From: Paraglaciecola sp.
GTDB taxonomy: Bacteria > Pseudomonadota > Gammaproteobacteria > Enterobacterales > Alteromonadaceae
DNA: 64,000 bases
Assembly (NCBI GenBank): GCA_009993955.1
Contig: JAACSL010000013.1
Location: 1-64,000, forward strand
Reading direction: 5' to 3'
Shown here: positions 37,764-46,990 of the stretch, piece by piece
How positions within the stretch are numbered: the stretch's first letter is position 1
How the letters are laid out: every line of letters begins with the position of its first letter
Made by a program: the position numbers and the translations under genes
The notes under the pieces: model-generated
What the model was told of the DNA's origin: nothing
The model's input: the letters and a program-made list of their open reading frames with translations, nothing else
Databases searched by the model: none

Positions 37764-38720
37764 ATGAAAACTGTAATCAGAAAAACCCTGTTAGCGTTAA
37801 CGGTGGCTGGACTCAGTATGAGTGCTGGTGTAAGTCAAGCGCAAGCGCCCAGTAATGTCACAGAAGTGCGCAATGAATTGGGGATTATGCTGAATATCTT
37901 GCAAGCAAGTTTAAAGCAAAACTCCCGAGACAATATCCGCTTCCGGGCGAAATCAGTGACTTATCTAGCCCAACAAGGCGTGGTCTTTGATATTGATAGT
38001 GGCTCAAGTCGAAAGTTCTTTGGCTTCGATTTTGGCAATATGTTCAATAACCTCCCTGTTGCCCCCGTCGCCCCGGTTGCCCCCAACGCGCCAGTGGTAT
38101 CCGGTAGTGCGCATTTTGACTTCGATTTTGATTCTGAAGAGTTAGAAGATGCCCTGCGTGAAGCCTTTGGCCGCGATGAAGAATTTGCCCAAGACTCACG
38201 GGAAAAAATGCGTGAGTTGAGCGAACGTCAACGGGAGTTGGCATGGGAACAACGAGAATACGAACGCAATCGCCGTGACCTGGAATTTGAAAAACGCAAC
38301 GCCGATGGTGAGCGCCGTAAAGAAATAGAAAAAGACTTGAGTGAATTGAGCGGCGAATTGCAAAAACTGCAAAACAAACGTGCGGAACTCGAGAAATACA
38401 GCGCGGATATGGCCGAAGAGCAAAGTAAATTAGCGCAAAAACGTGAAGAGGCGAAAAAGCAACTTTACAGTCAGTCATTGGCCTTGTTTGAAGATACAGT
38501 AGGTGACATGTTGTGCCGTTACGGCGCTGGGGTAAAATCACTGCCTGATGATGAAAACATTAACTTTGTGCTTAGCGATTTCACCACCGCAGACAATGAC
38601 AGTGTGATTGGCACCCATGATAAAGTGTATGTATTTAAAATGAAGGATATTCGCGCCTGTGTGACAGGAAAAATTAACAAAAACAAATTGTTGGGAGAAA
38701 GCACCACCTACATGTTTTAA
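37764..38720 (+). CDS. Secreted coiled-coil protein of the ECF sigma operon
   Basis: A 318-residue exported protein with a signal peptide ending AQA near residue 28. Its regions are an N-terminal part, a short VAP repeat (PVAPVAPVAPNAPV, about 97-110), an acidic FDFDFDSEELED stretch, a long highly charged coiled coil (about 150-235, rich in E, R, K, Q) and a C-terminal domain with two Cys. It starts 10 bases after the anti-sigma gene and is surely in the same operon. The family is unknown to me. It may be a sensor, a ligand of the anti-sigma factor, or an envelope-repair effector. Confidence 0.65.
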   Translation: MKTVIRKTLLALTVAGLSMSAGVSQAQAPSNVTEVRNELGIMLNILQASLKQNSRDNIRFRAKSVTYLAQQGVVFDIDSGSSRKFFGFDFGNMFNNLPVAPVAPVAPNAPVVSGSAHFDFDFDSEELEDALREAFGRDEEFAQDSREKMRELSERQRELAWEQREYERNRRDLEFEKRNADGERRKEIEKDLSELSGELQKLQNKRAELEKYSADMAEEQSKLAQKREEAKKQLYSQSLALFEDTVGDMLCRYGAGVKSLPDDENINFVLSDFTTADNDSVIGTHDKVYVFKMKDIRACVTGKINKNKLLGESTTYMF

Positions 38721-38805
38721 GCTCAGCTGTTGGCTTAAATGCCATTGGTGATGGCCTTAGCAGGGTGCAGTCTAAGCATAAGCTAGGACCCAATAATCAT
38801 GCCTC

Positions 38806-38836
38806 AAAAAAGTCAGCCTAGTGCTGACTTTTTTAT
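38806..38836 (+). terminator. Rho-independent terminator after the ECF sigma operon
   Basis: Stem AAAAAAGTCAGC / GCTGACTTTTTT with loop CTAGT; symmetrical A and T tracts make it potentially bidirectional. It lies about 85 bases after the coiled-coil gene. Confidence 0.85.
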
Positions 38837-38928
38837 ATCCTTAGCGGCTATTACCCAGCGACTTTTGCCCATGACAATCGCCTTGCAATAAGGTAATCTA
38901 GCCCGATAACAACATTGTTGGATCCAAC

Positions 38929-40053
38929 ATGACAAAGTCAGTAGTAATCAGTGGTACCGGCCTGTGGACGCCAGAACACAGTATTTCCAATGAAGAATTA
39001 GTGGCGGCATATAACGCCTATGCCACACAATTTAATGCCAGCCATCAAGCCGCCATCGCGGCTGGCGAGTTGGCGGAGAAACCCTTATCGAGCGCCGAAT
39101 TTATCGAAAAAGCCTCAGGCATTCGCAGTCGTTATGCGTATATCAAAGATGGCATCCTTGACGTCAATCGCATGCGTCCACGCATTCCTGTGCGTGGAGA
39201 TGATGAATTGAGCGATCAAGCAGAAATGGCCGTCCATGCCGCCAAAAAAGCCCTTGCGGCAGCGAAAAAACAAGCCAGTGACATCGATGCCGTCATCGTG
39301 TCTTGTGCTTATACGCAGCGCTCTTATCCCGCTTTAGCCATTGAAGTACAACAAGCCTTGGGTATTGTCGGTTTTGGTTTTGATATGCTGGTGGCCTGCT
39401 CTGCGGCTACCTTTGCCTTGCATCGCGCCTATGAAATGATTGCTTCGGGCACGGCCAAAGGGGTGTTGGTCATCAACCCTGAACTTACCTCCCCGCAAGC
39501 AAACTACTGTGATAGAGACAGTCATTTTATTTTTGGTGACGTGGCCACTGCTATCGTTGTCGAAGCCGCTGAGACCGCCCAGTCTGACAATGTATTTGAA
39601 ATCCTTAGCACCAAGGCGGTAACGGCCTACTCTAACAATATTCGCTCTAACTTCGGGTATGTGAGTCGGGCCACGGATAGTGATCCCTTTGCCGATGACA
39701 TGTTATTTCATCAAGAAGGTCGCAAAGTCTTTAAGGAAGTATGCCCAATGGCGGCAGAACACATCAATGAACACCTCGCGCGGCACTCACTGAGTCCAGC
39801 TGACATCAAACGTTGGTGGCTACATCAAGCCAATATCAATATGAATACGCTGATCAGCCGCAAGTTGTTGGGTCGCGAACCCGATGCGACGGAAGCACCT
39901 ATCGTCTTAGATACTTATGCCAATACCGCTTCTGCAGGTTCAATTATTGCGTTTAATTTGCATCAGCACGACCTGGTTGCTGGTGAACTAGGTTTATTGT
40001 GTTCGTTTGGTGCAGGCTACTCCATTGGCAGCTTAGTGCTCAGAAAAGTCTGA
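38929..40053 (+). CDS. Beta-ketoacyl-ACP synthase III-like enzyme
   Basis: A 374-residue thiolase-fold condensing enzyme, a FabH-like paralogue that is longer than E. coli FabH (317). The catalytic triad is visible: Cys157 in 'VACSAATFALHRA', His299 in 'WWLHQANINMN' and Asn332 in 'YANTASAGS'. It probably condenses an acyl-CoA or acyl-ACP starter with malonyl-ACP in fatty-acid synthesis initiation, as similar extra FabH-type enzymes do. No other fab genes are near. It ends 47 bases before the PrsK kinase gene. Confidence 0.85.
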   Translation: MTKSVVISGTGLWTPEHSISNEELVAAYNAYATQFNASHQAAIAAGELAEKPLSSAEFIEKASGIRSRYAYIKDGILDVNRMRPRIPVRGDDELSDQAEMAVHAAKKALAAAKKQASDIDAVIVSCAYTQRSYPALAIEVQQALGIVGFGFDMLVACSAATFALHRAYEMIASGTAKGVLVINPELTSPQANYCDRDSHFIFGDVATAIVVEAAETAQSDNVFEILSTKAVTAYSNNIRSNFGYVSRATDSDPFADDMLFHQEGRKVFKEVCPMAAEHINEHLARHSLSPADIKRWWLHQANINMNTLISRKLLGREPDATEAPIVLDTYANTASAGSIIAFNLHQHDLVAGELGLLCSFGAGYSIGSLVLRKV

Positions 40054-40100
40054 GTCTGCGTTCAGCGTTTTAGTACAACTATCACACCATAGGATCCATC

Positions 40101-42140
40101 ATGCTGGACATAAGCGGATATGCCATCAGCACCATAGGCTATGCCATCAGTGCGGTTGGTTATGCCCTGTTATTGCTGCTCATCCTTACCGTTAGAAAGT
40201 CAGGCTTGCCCAAATACTTATTGATACTTGCCAGTGCGGCCACCTGTGTCTGGTCGTGTGTGCCGTTTTTTGTGAGCGATTGGTCCGTTGATAAATTGCT
40301 ATTGTTCGACAACCTTAAAAATGTATTTTGGTTGTTGTTTCTGGCGGCGTGCCTAAAAGATAATTTCAAAAATATTCAACAGGTTTTTGCCCGCAAGGAA
40401 ACGTGGCTGATTCTGTTATTGCCTGTTTGTGCCTTGGCTTTGATCCAGGTAGACAATGTGCCAGATACTTGGAAATATTTGCTACAAACGGTGATTGCCT
40501 TGGAGTTTCTGGTGCTCTTAGAGGTTATTTATCGCCAAGCAGGAGAGACCCGTTGGGAGATAAAACCCATGGTGGTGTTTTTGGCCGTGATCAGCATTTT
40601 TGACTTTGTGACCTTTGCCAATGCCTTAATGGTGGAACAAATCCACGTGTATTATTTAGCCGCGCGCGGTTATATCTACGCCGCCCTGATTCCCTTACTG
40701 GTATTGTCGATTCGACGCGTGCGCAACTGGGGCGTCGAAATTTACGTCAGCCGCGAAGTGGTGTTGCATAGTACCTTGTTATTGGTGGCAGGGGCTTATT
40801 TGCTGTTTATGGCGCTGGTGGGTTATGCGGTGAAGTATTTTGGTGCTGGTATATGGGACTACACCATTCAAGTGGTATTGATCTTCTTATCCCTGACCTT
40901 GCTCGCTACGTTGTTTTTATCCACCAGTTTTCGTACTCGTATTAAGGTGTTTATTACCAAACACTTTTTTGCCAACCAATTTGACTACCGCCATGAATGG
41001 CTCAAGTTGACCCACTGTCTAGAAAACTTCAAAGACAATAACAATGTGTATTTAACGGCTTTGCAAGGTTTTTTGCAGGCCATTGATTATCAAAGCGGTC
41101 GTTTATTCAAATTTAGTCACGGTGATTTGACCAAGTTGGCCGAACAAGACGCACCACCCATCAACCCAGATGAGCAACAATTGTTGAGTGCATTGACGGA
41201 CTTTTTTCAAGACAAAGCGTGGATTGTTGATATCGCCGAGCTGCGCACAGAGCCTTACAACTATGAAGGTCTCAAGATTAATCATGCCTTGCTCAATAGC
41301 GCCTCGTTTCAAATTGTGGTGCCGATTTATCAGGACGATCAATTCTGGGGCATGGTGGCGTTAAAAGGCAGTGACAACACCACAAAACGACTAAATTGGG
41401 AATTACGCGATTATATCAACGCTGTGACTGCGCAAGTGGCCAACTTTTTATTCCATCAGCAAAGTGCCAAAGAGTTAGCTGAAAACGCCCAGTTTGCTGC
41501 CTTTACGCGCATGTCGGCCTTTGTTTTGCACGATCTTAAAAACGTGTTGGCGCAAATTGACCTGATTTTATGCAACGCAGAGCAACATAAAAATAATCCT
41601 GAATTCATTGAAGATACCTTTGAGACACTGCATCATACCAAGGCGCGCATGGACAAGATGCTCAATCAGTTGACAGAAAAAAATTCAAGTCCTGAAAACA
41701 GCGCATCCCTAGTGGTCTTGTCTCAATGTGTGCAACAAGTCATTGATCAACGTTGTGGCAGCTTTTTACCCAAGCCGAATTTAGTCTTGGTGTCTGAGAC
41801 TGACGTTGTTCTCGACCGAGAAAAGTTTAGCAATGTCATGTATCACCTGATCAGCAATGCCCAACAGGCGACAAGTGATGCGGGCAAGGTTGACGTTGTC
41901 ATTGAACTGCCAGCCAGTCAAAAACATGTGCTGGTCAAGGTTGTGGATAATGGTTCAGGCATGAGTGAAGAGTTTATTCAGTCACGATTGTTTAAACCTT
42001 TTGATACAACAAAAGGTAATGCCGGCATGGGCATCGGAGCCTTTGACGCTAAAGTATTTATGGATAAAATTGGCGGGCAACTGCTGGTAGAAAGTGAAGT
42101 GGGTGTTGGTTCAACCTTCACGTTACGGATTCCCATTTAA
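40101..42140 (+). CDS. prsK: PEP-CTERM-system sensor histidine kinase PrsK
   Basis: A 679-residue membrane kinase. Its N-terminal third has about eight hydrophobic helices (about residues 10-275). A GAF-like middle domain (about 305-450) follows, then the kinase core with the distinctive phospho-acceptor His477 in 'SAFVLHDLKNVLAQIDLIL', an N-box 'YHLISNAQQAT' and 'GNAGMGIGAFDAKVFMDKIGGQL'. This combination is that of PrsK, which controls exopolysaccharide/PEP-CTERM gene sets. The PrsR regulator gene starts 32 bases downstream. Confidence 0.85.
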   Translation: MLDISGYAISTIGYAISAVGYALLLLLILTVRKSGLPKYLLILASAATCVWSCVPFFVSDWSVDKLLLFDNLKNVFWLLFLAACLKDNFKNIQQVFARKETWLILLLPVCALALIQVDNVPDTWKYLLQTVIALEFLVLLEVIYRQAGETRWEIKPMVVFLAVISIFDFVTFANALMVEQIHVYYLAARGYIYAALIPLLVLSIRRVRNWGVEIYVSREVVLHSTLLLVAGAYLLFMALVGYAVKYFGAGIWDYTIQVVLIFLSLTLLATLFLSTSFRTRIKVFITKHFFANQFDYRHEWLKLTHCLENFKDNNNVYLTALQGFLQAIDYQSGRLFKFSHGDLTKLAEQDAPPINPDEQQLLSALTDFFQDKAWIVDIAELRTEPYNYEGLKINHALLNSASFQIVVPIYQDDQFWGMVALKGSDNTTKRLNWELRDYINAVTAQVANFLFHQQSAKELAENAQFAAFTRMSAFVLHDLKNVLAQIDLILCNAEQHKNNPEFIEDTFETLHHTKARMDKMLNQLTEKNSSPENSASLVVLSQCVQQVIDQRCGSFLPKPNLVLVSETDVVLDREKFSNVMYHLISNAQQATSDAGKVDVVIELPASQKHVLVKVVDNGSGMSEEFIQSRLFKPFDTTKGNAGMGIGAFDAKVFMDKIGGQLLVESEVGVGSTFTLRIPI

Positions 42141-42172
42141 TCGACAATCATCACTCTTAAGGTAAGCACAAC

Positions 42173-43528
42173 ATGGAAAATATTTTAGTCGTGGATGACG
42201 ACTTAGGTATTCAAAAACAGCTGAAGTGGAGTTTTGCTGGGTATGAAGTGATTTTTGCCGAAGACCGAGCCTCTGCCATTACTCAATTGCGTCGGTTTGA
42301 GCCCAAAGTGGTGACCCTCGATCTGGGTTTGCCACCGGATCCGGCCAATGCCACAGAGGGCATGGCTACCTTAGAAGAAATATTAGCCCTGGCACCCCAA
42401 ACAAAGGTGATTGTGGTAACGGGCAATAATGACAAAAAGAATGCACTTAAAGCCATTAACCTTGGTGCTTACGATTTCTATCAAAAACCCATCGATTCGG
42501 ACACCATTCAAATATTGGTAAGCCGGGCGATTAATCTGTTTGATTTAGAAAAAGAAAACCGTCATTTGGCTGCTGTGGCGCCGTCAATGGACAAAATCAT
42601 CGGGCAAAGTGAAGGTATCCTTGCGGCGAGCCGCAAGGCCGAGCGCATCGCGCAAACAGATATCAGTACCTTGTTGTTGGGGGAAAGCGGTACGGGTAAA
42701 GAGGTATTTGCCCGTAGCATTCATGAACACAGCTTGCGCAAGGACAAACCTTTTGTTGCCATCAATTGTGCGTCAATTCCAGAAAACCTATTGGAAAGTG
42801 AATTGTTTGGTTATGAAAAAGGCGCATTTACCGGTGCCAATAAAACCACCCCCGGAAAAATTGAGACGGCCCAGCATGGTACCCTGTTTTTAGATGAAAT
42901 CGGTGACATGCCCATTGGTCTGCAAGCCAAGATGTTGCGTTTTTTACAAGAGCGAGTGATAGAGCGGGTGGGGGGACGCAGCGAAATTCCGGTGGACATT
43001 CGTGTTATCTGCGCCACCCATCGAGATGTACAAGCCATGGTTGCGGAACAAACCTTTCGTGAAGACTTATATTACCGCATAGGGGAAATCAGCATTGTAA
43101 TACCCCCTCTGCGTGATCGAGGCAATGATGTGGTATTGCTGGCTCGCACATTTTTAAGTCAGTACAACAATGAATTCAAAACCAAAATTAAAGGTTTTAG
43201 TGAGAGTGCCATCAAGGCCATGACTCAACATAAATGGCCAGGCAATATTCGTGAACTGCAGAATAAATTAAAAGCGGCGGTGATCATGGCTGAAGGCTCA
43301 CATATTCAAGCCGATGATTTGAATTTGCATGTACTGAATGATGAGCCCACCACGAATACCCTTAATTTACGAGAAGTACGGGAATTGGCTGAAAGTCGAG
43401 CCATCCGTCATGCCTATCAAGTGGCCGAACAAAATATGTCGCGCACCGCCGAGTTACTCGGTGTGACGCGGCCAACCTTGTATTCGTTAATTGATAAATA
43501 CCACATGGATGACATTAAAACCGGTTAG
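42173..43528 (+). CDS. prsR: Sigma-54-dependent response regulator PrsR
   Basis: A 451-residue NtrC-type regulator. The receiver has acidic residues in 'LVVDDDLGIQ', phospho-acceptor Asp50 in 'VTLDLGLPPDPANATEGM' (the long insert is usual for PrsR) and Lys in 'DFYQKPID'. The AAA+ domain has Walker A GESGTGKE at 170-177 and the sigma-54 contact loop GAFTGA at 217-222. A Fis-type helix-turn-helix closes the protein ('MSRTAELLGVTRPTLYSLIDKY'). It should activate sigma-54 promoters on PrsK signalling. A terminator follows. Confidence 0.9.
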   Translation: MENILVVDDDLGIQKQLKWSFAGYEVIFAEDRASAITQLRRFEPKVVTLDLGLPPDPANATEGMATLEEILALAPQTKVIVVTGNNDKKNALKAINLGAYDFYQKPIDSDTIQILVSRAINLFDLEKENRHLAAVAPSMDKIIGQSEGILAASRKAERIAQTDISTLLLGESGTGKEVFARSIHEHSLRKDKPFVAINCASIPENLLESELFGYEKGAFTGANKTTPGKIETAQHGTLFLDEIGDMPIGLQAKMLRFLQERVIERVGGRSEIPVDIRVICATHRDVQAMVAEQTFREDLYYRIGEISIVIPPLRDRGNDVVLLARTFLSQYNNEFKTKIKGFSESAIKAMTQHKWPGNIRELQNKLKAAVIMAEGSHIQADDLNLHVLNDEPTTNTLNLREVRELAESRAIRHAYQVAEQNMSRTAELLGVTRPTLYSLIDKYHMDDIKTG

Positions 43529-43556
43529 TCACTTAAAACCACTGGAAGCATTATTC

Positions 43557-43590
43557 AAGCCGCTGCCTGTGTCAGCGGCTTTTTCATTTT
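43557..43590 (+). terminator. Rho-independent terminator of prsK-prsR
   Basis: Perfect stem AAGCCGCTG / CAGCGGCTT with loop CCTGTGT, followed by TTTCATTTT, 29 bases after the prsR stop. Confidence 0.85.
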
Positions 43591-43640
43591 GGCTAAATGA
43601 CCAAATAAATGGGTAGCAGATTCTGGCTGACCTTAGCAGC

Positions 43641-43656
43641 TGGTACAGTATCTGCA
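43641..43656 (+). promoter_or_regulatory. Candidate sigma-54 promoter
   Basis: TGGTACAGTATCTGCA matches the sigma-54 consensus TGGCACG-N4-TTGCA at most fixed positions, with GG and GC separated by exactly 10 bases. It lies 35 bases before the start of the Lcl-domain lipoprotein gene, directly after prsR, which encodes a sigma-54 activator. No upstream enhancer motif was identified. Confidence 0.5.
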
Positions 43657-43690
43657 TGTAACCCGTTATGAGTGTTCAATTTGACTATTT

Positions 43691-45418
43691 ATGAGCTGCT
43701 TTCCTGATTTTTTACGCCACCTTGGTCTGCGATTTAGCGCGCTTGCCCTGACACTTTTACTGTTAAACGCCTGTTCAGGTGGGGGCTTAGACAGCGACAC
43801 CGACGGTCAGAAACCTTTAGTGGTGGTGAACGCCGGAGCGAATCGTAGTGTCGACGAAAATACCACCGTCACCCTCTCAGGATCGGCGGTAGGGCAGAGC
43901 GCCACCTTGACGTATCGCTGGCGCGCCGTGCCCAATATTGCAATTGTGCAAGAGGATGTTAACAGTGCCACAGCCAGTTTTCTGGCACCGAGTACGACGG
44001 TGCCTTTGACTTATGTTTTGACCCTTGAAGTAAGCGACGCACAAGGCAATAAAGGCACTGATAGCCTCGATATTCAAGTTTTGCCCGTTAATCTTGCACC
44101 CATTGCCGACATCAGTGTTGAACCGTTTAAGGGTTTAGCCGTGAATCAGTTTCCAGCTGGCGTCGAAGTCACCTTAGATGCCTCGGGCAGTTATGATCCT
44201 GACAATCTAGACGATAATGGCGCGATTGTTAGTTATCAGTGGCAACAATCTGCCGGACAAGCGGTATTAAACGGCATCAGTACTGAGGGGGCAACTATCA
44301 CCTTTGTTACCCCAATATTGGTGAATGACCATCAATTGAGTTTTGAGGTAACGGTAAGTGACAATGAACAAGCAACCGCCAGTCAAACTATCACCCTCAA
44401 CATCCAAAGTGCCAGCCATACCTTGCCACAGGTCAATGCCGGCATTGATCATCAAGTATCCAGTGGTGAATTGATGTTGCTCAATGGCATCGCCACAACC
44501 ACCGTGCCTGCGGCCTTGCCACTTAAAATTCGTTGGTTAACTGATTCCGAACTGGGGCCCGTTATTGTGCAATCACAAGTTAGCCAAACGTATGCCATTG
44601 CCCCCGCAGTAAGCAGCGCTAAAACGGTTACTTTTACCCTCGAAGTCACTGATAATTTCGGAAATGTAGTGGTAGATGCACTTAATGTCGGCATCCGTCC
44701 ACTGCTTATTCGCCCTTTAAACGACAGTGGTGTAACCGCACAAGCAACGGCGAGTGTTGTAGACCTTAGCTATCAACCTGATTATCCCGGACAAGATGGT
44801 CAACGTGGTGCCGACATTATCGCCGCGAATGGACAATTGGAAAAAGCGGGACGAGGTGAACAGGGCTTTGATTTTACGCGGCTTGATGCCATTGGTGATG
44901 AAGTAGACGACACCGCCTTAGATTGGGCTTGTGTGCGAGATAATGTGACCGGTTTAATCTGGGAGGTGAAAACGCCAGCCAGTGATCTCGGTTTGCACAG
45001 TCGTGCCCATACTTACTCTTGGTATCTAAGTGAAGTGGAAGATGACCCAACTGGCACACAAACCAGCACCACCGCCAGCTGTAGCTTAACTGAATGCAAT
45101 ACCACTAACTTTGTTGAGGCGGTGAACAACCAAGGTTTATGTAACTTTAATGATTGGCGCATGCCTAGCCATCAAGAATTATTGTCGTTGGTGCATTTTG
45201 GCCGAGCAACGGGGCCGATGTTAGACGATTTTTATTTTCCGAATACGGTAGCCAGTGCATCAGGCGCTGTCTGGTACTGGACAAATCAGTCAAGTGCCGA
45301 CGGTGCAGCAGGGGAGCAATCATCCACCGCTTGGGCGGTCGATTTTAATAGTGGCAACGATAATTTCTTAGCGAAATCTACGCCGGTCAACATTCGTTTG
45401 GTGAGGGCAGGACGATGA
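43691..45418 (+). CDS. PKD-like repeat lipoprotein with C-terminal Lcl domain
   Basis: A 575-residue predicted lipoprotein with lipobox LNAC at about residue 28. Three or so Ig/PKD-like repeats follow ('VVNAGANRSVDENTTVTLSGSAVG', 'VEVTLDASGSYDPDNLDDNGAIVSYQWQQ', 'VNAGIDHQVSSGELMLLNG'). The C-terminal region (about 400-575) is an Lcl/DUF1566 domain: 'DNVTGLIWEVKT', 'CNFNDWRMPSHQELLSLVHFGR', 'YYWTNQSS'-like and 'NIRLVRAGR'. It is probably a cell-surface binding or adhesive protein. The next gene, also Lcl, overlaps its stop by 4 bases. Confidence 0.75.
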   Translation: MSCFPDFLRHLGLRFSALALTLLLLNACSGGGLDSDTDGQKPLVVVNAGANRSVDENTTVTLSGSAVGQSATLTYRWRAVPNIAIVQEDVNSATASFLAPSTTVPLTYVLTLEVSDAQGNKGTDSLDIQVLPVNLAPIADISVEPFKGLAVNQFPAGVEVTLDASGSYDPDNLDDNGAIVSYQWQQSAGQAVLNGISTEGATITFVTPILVNDHQLSFEVTVSDNEQATASQTITLNIQSASHTLPQVNAGIDHQVSSGELMLLNGIATTTVPAALPLKIRWLTDSELGPVIVQSQVSQTYAIAPAVSSAKTVTFTLEVTDNFGNVVVDALNVGIRPLLIRPLNDSGVTAQATASVVDLSYQPDYPGQDGQRGADIIAANGQLEKAGRGEQGFDFTRLDAIGDEVDDTALDWACVRDNVTGLIWEVKTPASDLGLHSRAHTYSWYLSEVEDDPTGTQTSTTASCSLTECNTTNFVEAVNNQGLCNFNDWRMPSHQELLSLVHFGRATGPMLDDFYFPNTVASASGAVWYWTNQSSADGAAGEQSSTAWAVDFNSGNDNFLAKSTPVNIRLVRAGR

Positions 45419-45924
45419 ACACACCTTCAATTTTTTCGTTACTGTTTCTGTTGTTGAGCACCAGCGCGGTGGCGCAAACTTGTTTAGAGAGCATTGCCCC
45501 CACCACACCAAGCAGTAATTTTACCGATAATCTTGATGGTACGGTGAGTGACAAAAAACTCGGACTCATGTGGATGCGTTGCAGCATAGGGCAAACCTGG
45601 TCACAAGGTACTTGTTTAGGAGATGCCACTGAATTGAGCTGGCAGGAGGCCTTAAATATTGCCCACGGTTATGAATATGCCAATCAACTGGGTTGGCGCG
45701 TGCCCAATGTCAAAGAGTTGGCCACCATCACCGAGGGTCAGTGTGTTCGACCAGCAATTAATGAAACACTGTTTCCCAATACACCAGCCGATGATTATTG
45801 GACATCCACACCTTCGGTGACTGATAGCCAAAGGGCATGGGTGATTGCGTTTTTTAATAGCAGCAACTCACTCAAACAAAAAAGTTTGTTTGTTTACACC
45901 CGATTAGTGCGCACTGCAAATTAA
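45415..45924 (+). CDS. Secreted Lcl-domain (DUF1566) protein
   Basis: A 169-residue protein with a signal peptide ending AVAQ and then a single Lcl/DUF1566 domain: 'FTDNLDGTVSDKKLGLMWMRCSIGQTW', 'GWRVPNVKELATI', 'FPNTPADDYWTSTPS', ending 'YTRLVRTAN'. It is a stand-alone version of the C-terminal domain of the preceding lipoprotein, joined by an ATGA overlap, so the two are translationally coupled and may assemble together. The biochemical role of Lcl domains is poorly known. Confidence 0.8.
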   Translation: MNTPSIFSLLFLLLSTSAVAQTCLESIAPTTPSSNFTDNLDGTVSDKKLGLMWMRCSIGQTWSQGTCLGDATELSWQEALNIAHGYEYANQLGWRVPNVKELATITEGQCVRPAINETLFPNTPADDYWTSTPSVTDSQRAWVIAFFNSSNSLKQKSLFVYTRLVRTAN

Positions 45925-46012
45925 CGTAAGAAACCTGAGGCTTGTCTGATCCATTCTTGCTATTTAGTGGGTATGAGGCACACTAGACTCTCGTCATATT
46001 AGTGGAATCATC

Positions 46013-46774
46013 ATGCGTTTAGGCGGCTTACTTTTGCTGTTGTGCTGTAGCACTGCTCAAGCAACCTTAGATTGTGAAGTTGCGTTGCACTACGGTGTAG
46101 TGGTGACCAACAATCAGATCCGAGTGATCCAACAAAGTGGCACCGTTTATCAGATCAATGGTGACAATCAATTGTTTGTGGGGGGTAACTGGATAAGCCT
46201 CGACGATGCGCAGCAACAACAACTCACTGAACTGTCTAAAGGGCTGCATGTTGTGGTGCCAAAAATGATTTTGTTGGCTAACGAGGGGGTTGAACTCGCC
46301 ATTGTCACGGTGGAGCAAGTGTATGCCGGTTTGATGGGCAAAGATCATAAAAGCCAACAAAAGCTGCAAGATAGTTTAGAAAAAGTTCAAATGAGCGTGC
46401 GCGAAAAATTCATCCATGCCAATGATAATTATTATATGGGGCCGGGGCGACTCGAGAACGTGGATGATTTTGTGGACAGAGAACTCGAAGCGCAAATTGA
46501 AGAAGCCATGAACACATCGGTGGGGGGCATTTTGTCGGCCATCGGTGGTTTAGTCAGTAGTGAGCAAAGTACCGAGCAAAAAGTCGAGGAGCTGGCGTTA
46601 AAACTGGAAAATATGGGCACTGATATCGAGCAGAATATTGCACCCAGAGCACAGTCTTTAAAACAAAAAGCGGAATGGTTTTGTAAGAAATTTAAACAAC
46701 TTGATCAAGTCGAAGACAAACTACGTTCGACTATTCCTGAACTCCAGCCTTATAACGTGCTCGCCACCGAATAA
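46013..46774 (+). CDS. DUF2884 (YggN-like) exported protein
   Basis: A 253-residue exported protein with a signal peptide ending AQA near residue 18. The mature part resembles E. coli YggN/DUF2884: an N-terminal beta part ('VVVTNNQIRVIQQSGTVYQINGDNQLFVGGNWISLDDAQQQQL') followed by long helices up to the C-terminus. Its function is unknown in the family. In E. coli yggN lies close to hemW and rdgB; here those genes are 5 kb downstream, consistent with retained linkage. Confidence 0.75.
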   Translation: MRLGGLLLLLCCSTAQATLDCEVALHYGVVVTNNQIRVIQQSGTVYQINGDNQLFVGGNWISLDDAQQQQLTELSKGLHVVVPKMILLANEGVELAIVTVEQVYAGLMGKDHKSQQKLQDSLEKVQMSVREKFIHANDNYYMGPGRLENVDDFVDRELEAQIEEAMNTSVGGILSAIGGLVSSEQSTEQKVEELALKLENMGTDIEQNIAPRAQSLKQKAEWFCKKFKQLDQVEDKLRSTIPELQPYNVLATE

Positions 46775-46990
46775 CACTACGGCAGGGCTGTTGCTTTGTC
46801 ACTCTCAGCCGGTGTGGCTCTGCCACCCTTAGCCATACATGTTTAGGCAAAGTGACGATAACAAGCACGTCGATAGTCATTACATCTAGCGGCCACCACA
46901 CAAAACATTGCGCCCCTTGAGTGCTTGCAGAGCGAGCAGAGTTACATCAATGTGTGAAGTTCCAACGCCACGCTAAGTGCAAAACCACCA

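Noticed and set aside
38044..38541. A 165-codon antisense frame over the coiled-coil protein gene.
   Set aside because: It mirrors the codon bias of the coiled-coil gene on the other strand; no start signals.
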